NCBI RefSeq assembly: GCF_050947875.1
Contig: NW_027460412.1
Coordinates: 1,860,001 to 1,924,000 of the forward strand
Direction of reading: 5' to 3'
Length of the DNA stretch: 64,000 bases
Source of the DNA: Dermacentor variabilis
Taxonomy: Eukaryota > Arthropoda > Arachnida > Ixodida > Ixodidae
Part shown: piece by piece, positions 48,512-59,700 of the stretch
How positions within the stretch are numbered: the first letter of the stretch is position 1
Layout of the letters: every line of letters begins with the position of its first letter
The notes under the pieces: generated by a model
The model's input: the letters and a program-made list of their open reading frames with translations, nothing else
The model's database searches: none
Told to the model about the DNA's origin: nothing
Position numbers and translations under genes: made by a program

Positions 48512-51500
48512 TTAAAACGCGTTTGGCACAAATCCATGCGCGGGTGCTAAAAAGAGCACCATCGGCATGCTTAGCACGTCGTTTGGTAGAAATCCACGTG
48601 CCCGTTCTGCCAAAAGCACCATTTGCATGCATATCTTGTGGTTTTGCAGAAAACAACGTCCGCGTCTATCAAAAGATGCATGAGCATGCTTAAAACGCAT
48701 TTTGGCACCAATCCATGCGCGGGTGCTAGAAAGAGCAGCATCGCATGCTTAGGACGTCGTTTGGTAGAAATCTACGTGCGCGTTATGCCAAAAGCACCAT
48801 TTGCATGCATATCTTGTGGTTTTGCAGAAAACAACGTCCGCGTCTATCAAAAAATGCATGTGCATGCTTAAAACGTGTTTTGGCACAAATCCATGCGCGG
48901 GTGATAAAAAGAGCAGCATCGGCATGCTTAGGGCGTCGTTTGGTAGAAATCCACGTGCGCGTTCTGCCAAAAGCACCATTTGCATATGTTGTGGTTTTGC
49001 AGAAAACAACGTCCGCGTCTATCAAAAGATGCATGTGCATGCTTAAAACGCGTTTTCGCACAAATCCATGCGCGGGTGCTAAAAAGAGCACCATCGGCAT
49101 GCTTAGCACGTCGTTTGGTAGAAATCCACGTGCGTGTTCTGCCAAAAGCACCATTCGCATGCATATCTTGTGGTTTTGCAGAAAACAACTTCCGCGTCTA
49201 CCAAAAGATGCATGAGCATGCTTAAAACGCATTTTGGCACCAATCCGTGCGCGGGTGCTAGAAAGAGCAGCATCGGCATGCTTAGGGCGTCGTTTGGTAG
49301 AAATCCACGTGCGCGTTCTGCCAAAAGCACCATTTGCATGCATTTCTTGTGGTTTTGCAGAAAACAACGTCCGCGTCTATCAAAAGATGCATGAGCATGC
49401 TTAAAACGCATTTTGGCACCAATCCGTGCGCGGGTGCTAAAAAGAGCAGCATCGGCATGCTTAGGACGTCGTTTGGTAGAAATGCACGTGCGCGTTCGGC
49501 CAAAAGCACCATTTGCATATGTTGTGGTTTTGCAGAAAACAACGTCCGCGTCTATCAAGAGATGCATGTGCATGCTTAAAACGCGTTTTGGCACAAATCC
49601 ATGCGCGGGTGCTAAAAAGAGCACCATCGGCATGCTTAGCACGTCGTTTGGTAGAAATCTACGTGCCCGTTCTGCCAAAAGCACCATTTGCATGCATATC
49701 TTGTGGTTTTGCAGAAAACAACGTCCGCGTCTATCAAAAGATGCATGAGCATGCTTAAAACGCATTTTGGCACCAATCCGTGCGCGGGTGCTAGAAAGAG
49801 CAGCATCGGCATGCTTAGGACGTCGTTTGATAGAAATCTACGTGCGCGTTATGCCAAAAGCACCATTTGCATGCATATCTTGTGGTTTTGCAGAAAACAA
49901 CGTCCGCATCTACCAAAAGATGCATGTGCATGCTTAAAACGCGTTATGGCACATATCCATGCGCGGGTGCTAAAAAGAGCAGCATCGGTATGCTTAGGAC
50001 GTCGTTTGGTAGAAATCCACGTGCGCGTTCTGCCAAAAGCACCATTTGCATGCATATGTTGTGGTTTTGCAGAAAACAACGTCGTCGCCTACCAAAAGAT
50101 GCATGTGCATGCTTAAAACGCGTTTTGGCACAAATGCATGCGCGGGTGCTAAATAGAGCAGCATGGGCATGCTTAGCACGTCATTTGGTAGAAATCCACG
50201 TGCGTGTTCTGCCAAAAGCACCATTCGCATGCATATCTTGTGGTTTTGCAGAAAACAACTTCCGCGTGTACCAAAAGATGCATGAGCATGCTTAAAACGC
50301 ATTTTGGCACCAATCCGTGCGCGGGTGCTAGAAAGAGCAGCATCGGCATGCTTTGGGCGTCGTTTGGTAGAAATCCACGTGCGCGTTCTGCCAAAAGCAC
50401 CATTTGCATGCATTTCTTGTGGTTTTGCAGAAAACAACGTCCGCGTCTATCAAAATATGCATGAGCATGCTTAAAACGCATTTTGGCACCAATCCGTGCG
50501 CGGGTGCTAAAAAGAGCAGCATCGGCATGCTTAGGACGTCGTTTGGTAGAAATGCACGTGCGCGTTCTGCCAAAAGCACCATTTGCATATGTTGTGGTTT
50601 TGCAGAAAACAACGTCCGCGTCTACCAAAGATGCATGTGCATGCTTAAAACGCGTTTTGGCACAAATCCAGGCGCGGCTGCTAAAAATAGCACCATCGGC
50701 ATGCTTAGCACGTCGTTTGGTAGAAATCCGCGTGCGCGTTTTGCCATAAGCACCATTTGCATGCATATCTTGTGGTTTTGCAGAAAACAACGTCCGCGTC
50801 TATCAAAAGATGCATGTGCATGCTTAAAACGCGTTTTGGCACAAATCCATGCGCGGGTGATAAAAAGAGCAGCATCGGCATGCTTAGGGCGTCGTTTGGG
50901 AGACATCCACGTGCGCGTTCTGCCAAAAGCACCATTTGCATGCATATCTTGTGGTTTTGCAGAAAACAACGTCCGCGTCTATCAAAAGGTGCATGAGCAT
51001 GCCTAAAACGCATTTTGGCACCAATCCGTGCGCGGGTGCTAGAAAGAGCAGCATCGGCATGCTCTGGGCGTCGTTTGGTAGAAATCCACGTGCGCGTTCT
51101 GCCAAAAGCACCATTTGCATGCATTTCTTGTGGTTTTGCAGAAAACAACGTCCGCGTCTATCAAAAGATGCATGAGCATGCTTAAAACGCATTTTGGCAC
51201 CAATCCGTGCGCGGGTGCTAAAAAGAGCAGCATCGGCATGCTTAGGACGTCGTTTGGTAGAAATGCACGTGCGCGTTCTGCCAAAAGCACCATTTGCATA
51301 TGTTGTGGTTTTGCAGAAAACAACGTCCGCGTCTATCAAAAGATGCATGTGCATGCTTAAAACGCGTTTTGGCACAAATCCATGCGCGGGTGCTAAAAAG
51401 AGCACCATCGGCATGCTTAGCACGTCGTTTGGTAGAAATCCACGTGCCCGTTCTGCCAAAAGCACCATTTGCATGCATATCTTGTGGTTTTGCAGAAAAG

Positions 51501-52750
51501 AACGTCCGCGTCTATCAAAAGATGCATGCGCATGCTTAAAACGCATTTTGGCACCAATCCGTGCGCGGGTGCTAGAAAGAGCAGCATCGGCATGCTTAGG
51601 ACGTCGTTTGGTAGAAATCTACGTGCGCGTTATGCCAAAAGCACCATTTGCATGCATATCTTGTGGTTTTGCAGAAAAGAACGTCCGCGTCTATCAAAAG
51701 ATGCATGAGCATGCTTAAAACGCATTTTGGCACCAATCCGTGCGCGGGTGCTAGAAAGAGCAGCATCGGTATGCTTAGGACGTCGTTTGGTAGAAATCCA
51801 CGTGCGCGTTCTGCCAAAAGCACCATTTGCATGCATATGTTTTGGTTTTGCAGAAAACAACGTCGTCGCCTACCAAAAGATGCATGTGCATGCTTAAAAC
51901 GCGTTTTGGCACAAATGCATGCGCGGGTGCTAAATAGAGCAGCATGGGCATGCTTAGCACGTCATTTGGTAGAAATCCACGTGCGTGTTCTGCCAAAAGC
52001 ACCATTCGCATGCATATCTTGTGGTTTTGCAGAAAACAACTTCCGCGTCTACCAAAAGATGCATGTGCATGCTTAAAACGTGTTTTGGCACAAATCCATG
52101 CGCGTGTGCTAAAAAGAGCAGCATCGGCATGATTAGCACATCATTTGGTAGAAATCCACGTGCGCATACGGCCAAAAGCACCATTCGCATGCATATCTTG
52201 TGGTTTTGCAGAAAACAACGTCCGCGTCTACCAAAAGATGCATGTGCATGCTTAAAATGCGTTTTGGCTCAAATCCATGCGCGGGTGCTAAAAAGAACAG
52301 CATCGGCATGCTTAGCACGTCGTTTGGTAGAAATCCACGTGCACGTTCTGCCAAAAGCACCATTTTCATGCATATGTTGTGGTTTTGCAGAAAACAACGT
52401 CCGCGTCTACCAAAAGATGCATGTGCATGCTCAAAACGCGTTTTGGCACAAATCCATGCGCGGGTGCTCAAAAGAGCAGCATCGGCATGCTTAGCACGTC
52501 GTTTGGTAGAAATGCACGTGCGCATTCTGCCAAAAGCACCATTAGCATGCGTATCTTCTGGTTTTGCAGAAAACAACGTCCGCGTCTACCAAAAGATGCA
52601 GGTGCATGCTGAAATCGCGTTTTGGCACCAATCCGTGCGCGGGTGCTAAAAAGAGCAGCATCGGAATGCTTAGCACGTCGTTTGGTAGAAATCCACGAGC
52701 TCGTTGTGCCAAAAGCACCATTTGCATATCTTGTGGTTTTGCAGAAAACA
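48512..52750 (+). repeat. Super-unit Z, copy 2
   Basis: Counterpart of 37,670-42,620 with two dimers fewer. Inside it, about 49,134-49,394 matches 39,360-39,620 better than its register partner, so at least one patch looks like conversion from another part of the unit. Copy-specific states are CGTTATGGCACATATCC (about 49,940), GTTTGGGAGACATCC (about 50,893), CATGCCTAAAAC (about 50,998) and GCGCATACGGCC (about 52,163). Confidence 0.73.
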
Positions 52751-53039
52751 ACGTCCGCGTCTACCAAAAGATGCATGTGCATGCTAGAAACGCGTTTTGG
52801 CACCAATCCGCGCGCAGCTGCTAAAAAGAGCAGCATCGGCATGCATAGGACGTCGTTTGGTAGAAATCCACGAGGGCGTTCTCCCAAAAGCACCATTTGC
52901 ATATGTTGTGGTTTTGTAGAAAACAACGTCCGCGTCTACCAAAAGATGCATGTGCATGCTTAAAACGCGTTTTGGAACAAATCCACGCGCGGGTGCTAAA
53001 AAGAGCAGCATCGGCATGCTTAGGACGTCGTTTGTTAGA

Positions 53040-54825
53040 AGTCCACGTGCGCGTTCTGCCAAAAGCACCATTTGCATGCATATCTTGTGGTTTTGCAGAA
53101 AACAACGTCCGCGTCTACCAAAAGATGCATGTGCATGCTTAACAAGCGTTTTGGCACAAATCCATGTGCGGGTGCAAAAAAGAGCAGCATCTGCATGCTT
53201 AGCACACCTTTTCGTAGAAATCCACGTTCGCGTTCTGCCAAAAGCACCATTTGAATGCATATGTTGTGGTTTTGCAGAAAACAACGTCCGCGTCTATCAA
53301 AAGATGCATGTGTATGCTTAAAACGCGTTTTGGCACAAATCCATGCGCGGGTGCTAAAAAGAGCACCATCGGCATGCTTAGCACGTCCTTTGGTAGAAAT
53401 CCACGTGCGCGTTCTGCCAAAAGCACCATTTGCATGCATATGTTGTGGTTTTGCAGAAAACAACGTCCGCGTCTAGCAAAAGATGCATGTGCATGCTTAA
53501 AACGCGTTTTGGCACAAATCCATGCGCGGGTGCTAAAAAGAGCTGAATCGTCATGCTTGGCACGTCGTTTGGTAGAAATCCACGCGCGCGTTGTGCCAAA
53601 AGCACCATTCGCATGCATATCTTCTGGTTTTGCAGAAAACAAAGTCCGCGTCTACCAAAAGATGCATGTGCATGCTGAAAACGCGTTTTGGCACCAATCC
53701 GTGCGCGGGTGCTAAAAAGAGCAGCATCGGCATGCTTAGGATGTCGTTTGGTAGAAATCCACGTGCGCGTTCTGCCAAAAGCACCATTTGCATGCATATC
53801 TTGTGATTTTGCAGAAAACAACGTCCGCGTCTACCAAAAGATGCATGTGGATGCTTAAAACGCGTTTTGGCAGAAATCCATGCGCGGTTGCTAAAAAGAG
53901 CTGAATCGGCATGCTTAGCACGTCGTTTGGTAGAAATCCACACGCGCGTTGTGCCAAAAGCACCAATCGCATGCATATCTTGTGGTTTTGCAGAAAAAAA
54001 ACGTCCGCGTCTACCAAAGATGCATGTGCATGCTTAAAACGCGTTTTGGCACAAATCCACGCGCGGCTGCTAAAAATAGCACCATCGGCATGCTTAGCAC
54101 GTCGTTTGGTAGAAATCCGCGTGCGCGTTTTGCCAAAAGCACCATTTGCATGCATATCTTGTGGTTTTGCAGAAAACAACGTCCGCGTCTATCAAAAGAT
54201 GCATGTGCATGCTTAAAACGCGTTTTGGCACAAATCCATGCGCGGGTGATAAAAAGAGCAGCATCGGCATGCTTAGGGCGTCGTTTGGTAGAAATCCACG
54301 TGCGCGTTCTGCCAAAAGCACCATTTGCATGCATATCTTGTGGTTTTGCAGAAAACAACGTCCGCGTCTATCAAAAGATGCATGAGCATGCTTAAAACGC
54401 ATTTTGGCACAAATCCACGTGCGGCTGCTAAAAACAGCACCATCGGCAAGCTTAGCACGTCGTTTGGTAGAAATCTACGTGCGCGTTCTGCCAAAAGCAC
54501 CATTTGAATATGTTGTGGTTTTGCAGAAAACAACGTCCGCGTCTATCAAAAGATGCATGTGCATGCTTAAAACGCGTTTTGGCACAAATCCATGCGCGGG
54601 TGCTAAAAAGAGCACCATCGGCATGCTTAGCACGTCGTTTGGTAGAAATCCACGTGCGCGTTCTGCCAAAAGCACCATTTGCATGCATATCCTGTGGTTT
54701 TGCAGAAAACAACGTCCGCGTCTACCAAAAGATGCATGTGCATGCTTAACAAGCGTTTTGGCACCAATCCGTGCGCGGGTGCTAAAAAGAGCAGCATCAG
54801 CATGCATAGGACGTCGTTTGGTAGA
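53040..54825 (+). repeat. 10-monomer block, copy 1 (register 1,786 bp)
   Basis: The order recurs 1,786 bp downstream with very few differences. Shared rare states are CATTTGAATGC (about 53,251/55,037), CTTCTGG with AACAAAGTCC (about 53,622 and 53,640), GGCAGAAATCC (about 53,869/55,655), CACCAATCGC (about 53,961/55,747), AGAAAAAAAACG (about 53,993/55,779), CACGTGCGGCTGC (about 54,417/56,203), CATTTGAATATG and CATATCCTG (about 54,687/56,473). Differences seen include GGATGTCG for GGACGTCG (53,740) and GCGGTTGC for GCGGGTGC (53,885). Confidence 0.85.
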
Positions 54826-56846
54826 AATCCACGTGCGCGTTCTGCCAAAAGAACCATTTGCATGCATATCTTGTGGTTTTGCAGAAAACAACGTCCGCGT
54901 CTACCAAAAGATGCATGTGCATGCTTAACAAGCGTTTTGGCACAAATCCATGTGCGGGTGCAAAAAAGAGCAGCATCTGCATGCTTAGCACACCTTTTCG
55001 TAGAAATCCACGTTCGCGTTCTGCCAAAAGCACCATTTGAATGCATATGTTGTGGTTTTGCAGAAAACTACGTCCGCGTCTATCAAAAGATGCATGTGTA
55101 TGCTTAAAACGCGTTTTGGCACAAATCCATGCGCGGGTGCTAAAAAGAGCACCATCGGCATGCTTAGCACGTCCTTTGGTAGAAATCCACGTGCGCGTTC
55201 TGCCAAAAGCACCATTTGCATGCATATGTTGTGGTTTTGCAGAAAACAACGTCCGCGTCTAGCAAAAGATGCATGTGCATGCTTAAAACGCGTTTTGGCA
55301 CAAATCCATGCGCGGGTGCTAAAAAGAGCTGAATCGTCATGCTTGGCACGTCGTTTGGTAGAAATCCACGCGCGCGTTGTGCCAAAAGCACCATTCGCAT
55401 GCATATCTTCTGGTTTTGCAGAAAACAAAGTCCGCGTCTACCAAAAGATGCATGTGCATGCTGAAAACGCGTTTTGGCACCAATCCGTGCGCGGGTGCTA
55501 AAAAGAGCAGCATCGGCATGCTTAGGACGTCGTTTGGTAGAAATCCACGTGCGCGTTCTGCCAAAAGCACCATTTGCATGCATATCTTGTGATTTTGCAG
55601 AAAACAACGTCCGCGTCTACCAAAAGATGCATGTGGATGCTTAAAACGCGTTTTGGCAGAAATCCATGCGCGGGTGCTAAAAAGAGCTGAATCGGCATGC
55701 TTAGCACGTCGTTTGGTAGAAATCTACACGCGCGTTGTGCCAAAAGCACCAATCGCATGCATATCTTGTGGTTTTGCAGAAAAAAAACGTCCGCGTCTAC
55801 CAAAGATGCATGTGCATGCTTAAAACGCGTTTTGGCACAAATCCACGCGCGGCTGCTAAAAATAGCACCATCGGCATGCTTAGCACGTCGTTTGGTAGAA
55901 ATCCGCGTGCGCGTTTTGCCAAAAGCACCATTTGCATGCATATCTTGTGGTTTTGCAGAAAACAACGTCCGCGTCTATCAAAAGATGCATGTGCATGCTT
56001 AAAACGCGTTTTGGCACAAATCCATGCGCGGGTGATAAAAAGAGCAGCATCGGCATGCTTAGGGCGTCGTTTGGTAGAAATCCACGTGCGCGTTCTGCCA
56101 AAAGCACCATTTGCATGCATATCTTGTGGTTTTGCAGAAAACAACGTCCGCGTCTATCAAAAGATGCATGAGCATGCTTAAAACGCATTTTGGCACAAAT
56201 CCACGTGCGGCTGCTAAAAACAGCACCATCGGCAAGCTTAGCACGTCGTTTGGTAGAAATCTACGTGCGCGTTCTGCCAAAAGCACCATTTGAATATGTT
56301 GTGGTTTTGCAGAAAACAACGTCCGCGTCTATCAAAAGATGCATGTGCATGCTTAAAACGCGTTTTGGCACAAATCCATGCGCGGGTGCTAAAAAGAGCA
56401 CCATCGGCATGCTTAGCACGTCGTTTGGTAGAAATCCACGTGCGCGTTCTGCCAAAAGCACCATTTGCATGCATATCCTGTGGTTTTGCAGAAAACAACG
56501 TCCGCGTCTACCAAAAGATGCATGTGCATGCTCAAAACGCGTTTTGGCACCAATCCGTGCGCGGGTGCTAAAAAGAGCAGCATCAGCATGCATAGGACGT
56601 CGTTTGGTAGAAATCCACGTGCGCGTTCTGCCAAAAGAACCATTTGCATGCATATCTTGTGATTTTGCAGAAAACAACGTCCGCGTCTACCAAAAGATGC
56701 ATGTGGATGCTTAAAATGCGTTTTGGCCCAAATCCATGCGCGGGTGCTAAAAAGAGCTGAATCGGCATGCTTAGCACGTCGTTTGGTAGAAATCCACACG
56801 CGCGTTGTGCCAAAAGCACCATTCGCATGCATATCTTGTGGTTTTG
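54826..56846 (+). repeat. 10-monomer block, copy 2
   Basis: Second copy at a shift of 1,786 bp, continuing past the first copy's end. The first lost match is CTCAAAAC (about 56,530) where copy 1 has CTTAACAAGC (about 54,743). It then serves as the template for the third copy: GATGCTTAAAATGCG with TTGGCCC at about 56,707 recurs at about 59,561. Confidence 0.83.
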
Positions 56847-57829
56847 CAGAAAACAACGTCCGCGTCTACCAAAGATGCATGTGCATGCTTAAAACGCGTT
56901 TTGGCACAAATACACGCGCGGCTGCTAAAAATAGCACCATCGGCATGCTTAGCACGTCGTTTGGTAGAAATCCGCGTGCGCGTTTTTCCAAAAGCACCAT
57001 TTGCATGCATATCTTGTGGTTTTGCAGAAAACAACGTCCGCGTCTATCAAAAGATGCATGTGCATGCTTAAAACGCGTTTTGGCACAAATCCATGCGCGG
57101 GTGATAAAAAGAGCAGCATCGGCATGCTTAGGGCGTCGTTTGGTAGAAATCCACGTGCGCGTTCTGCCAAAAGCACCATTTGCATGCATATCTTGTGGTT
57201 TTGCAGAAAACAACGTCCGCGTCTATCAAAAGATGCATGACCATGCTTAAAACGCATTTTGGCACAAATCCACGCGCGGCTGCTAAAAATAGCACCATCG
57301 GCATGCTTAGCACGTCGTTTGGTAGAAATCCACGTGCGCGTTTTGCCAAAAGCACCATTTGCATATGTTGTGGTTTTGCAGAAAACAACGTCCGCGTCTA
57401 TCAAAAGATGCATGTGCATGCTTAAAACGCGTTTTGGCACAAATCCATGCGCGGGTGCTAAAAAGAGCACCATCGGCATGCTTAGCACGTCGTTTGGTAG
57501 AAATCCACGTGCCCGTTCTGCCAAAAGCACCATTTGCATGCATATCTTGTGGTTTTGCAGAAAACAACGTCCGCGTCTATCAAAAGATGCATGAGCATGC
57601 TTAAAACGCATTTTGGCAACAATCCGTGCGCGGGTGCTAGAAAGAGCAGCATCGGCATGCTTAGGGCGTCGTTTGGTAGAAATCCACGTGCGCGTTCTGC
57701 CAAAAGCACCATTTGCATGCATTTCTTGTGGTTTTGCAGAAAACAACGTCCGCGTCTATCAAAAGATGCATGAGCATGCTTAAAACGCATTTTGGCACCA
57801 ATCCGTGCGCGGGTGCTAAAAAGAGCAGC

Positions 57830-59700
57830 ATCGGCATGCTTAGCACACCTTTTCGTAGAAATCCACGTTCGCGTTCTGCCAAAAGCACCATTTGCATGCA
57901 TATGTTGTGGTTTTGCAGAAAACAACGTCCGCGTCTATCAAAAGATGCATGTGTATGCTTAAAACGCGTTTTGGCACAAATCCATGCGCGGGTGCTAAAA
58001 AGAGCACCATCGGCATGCTTAGCACGTCCTTTGGTAGAAATCCACGTGCGCGTTCTGCCAAAAGCACCATTTGCATGCATATGTTGTGGTTTTGCAGAAA
58101 ACAACGTCCGCGTCTAGCAAAAGATGCATGTGCATGCTTAAAACGCGTTTTGGCACAAATCCATGCGCGGGTGCTAAAAAGAGCTGAATCGTCATGCTTG
58201 GCACGTCGTTTGGTAGAAATCCACGCGCGCGTTGTGCCAAAAGCACCATTCGCATGCATATCCTCTGGTTTTGCAGAAAACAAAGTCCGCGTCTACCAAA
58301 AGATGCATGTGCATGCTGAAAACGCGTTTTGGCACCAATCCGTGCGCGGGTGCTAAAAAGAGCAGCATCGGCATGCTTAGGACGTCGTTTGGTAGAAATC
58401 CACGTGCGCGTTCTGCCAAAAGCACCATTTGCATGCATATCTTGTGATTTTGCAGAAAACAACGTCCGCGTCTACCAAAAGATGCATGTGGATGCTTAAA
58501 ACGCGTTTTGGCAGAAATCCATGCGCGGGTGCTAAAAAGAGCTGAATCGGCATGCTTAGCACGTCGTTTGGTAGAAATCCACACGCGCGTTTTGCCAAAA
58601 GCACCAATCGCATGCATATCTTGTGGTTTTGCAGAAAAAAACGTCCGCGTCTACCAAAGATGCATGTGCATGCTTAAAACGCGTTTTGGCACAAATCCAC
58701 GCGCGGCTGCTAAAAATAGCACCATCGGCATGCTTAGCACGTCGTTTGGTAGAAATCCGCGTGCGCGTTTTGCCAAAAGCACCATTTGCATGCATATCTT
58801 GTGGTTTTGCAGAAAACAACGTCCGCGTCTATCAAAAGATGCATGTGCATGCTTAAAACGCGTTTTGGCACAAATCCATGCGCGGGTGATAAAAAGAGCA
58901 GCATCGGCATGCTTAGGGCGTCGTTTGGTAGAAATCCACGTGCGCGTTCTGCCAAAAGCACCATTTGCATGCATATCTTGTGGTTTTGCAGAAAACAACG
59001 TCCGCGTCTATCAAAAGATGCATGAGCATGCTTAAAACGCATTTTGGCACAAATCCACGCGCGGCTGCTAAAAATAGCACCATCGGCAAGCTTAGCATGT
59101 CGTTTGGTAGAAATCTACGTGCGCGTTCTGCCAAAAGCACCATTTGAATATGTTGTGGTTTTGCAGAAAACAACGTCCGCGTCTATCAAAAGATGCATGT
59201 GCATGCTTAAAACGCGTTTTGGCACAAATCCATGCGCGGGTGCTAAAAAGAGCACCATCGGCATGCTTAGCACGTCGTTTGGTAGAAATCCACGTGCGCG
59301 TTCTGCCAAAAGCACCATTTGCATGCATATCTTGTGGTTTTCCAGAAAACAACGTCCGCGTCTACCAAAAGATGCATGTGCATGCTCAAAACGCGTTTTG
59401 GCACCAATCCGTGCGCGGGTGCTAAAAAGAGCAGCATCAGCATGCATAGGACGTCGTTTGGTAGAAATCCACGTGCGCGTTCTGCCAAAAGCACCATTTG
59501 CATGCATATCTTGTGATTTTGCAGAAAACAACGTCCGCGTCTACCAAAAGATGCATGTGGATGCTTAAAATGCGTTTTGGCCCAAATCCATGCGCGGGCG
59601 CTAAAAAGAGCTGAATCGGCATGCTTAGCACGTTGTTTGGTAGAAATCCACACGCGCGTTGTGCCAAAAGCACCATTCGCATGCATATCTTGTGGTTTTG
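57830..59700 (+). repeat. Block copy 3 at 2,854-bp register (16 monomers)
   Basis: About 57,830-59,700 repeats 54,976-56,846 at a shift of 2,854-2,855 bp, including CACACCTTTTCG, GTGTATGC, CACGTCCTTTGG, AACAAAGTCC, CACCAATCGC, CATTTGAATATG and TTGGCCCAAATCC. The entry at 57,830 is a hybrid monomer: subunit A is ordinary CGCATTTT/ACCAATCCG type and subunit B is the CACACCTTTTCG type. Copy-specific states are CATATCCTCTGG (about 58,259), TTAGCATGTCG (about 59,094) and GGGCGCTAAAAAG (about 59,598). Confidence 0.82.
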
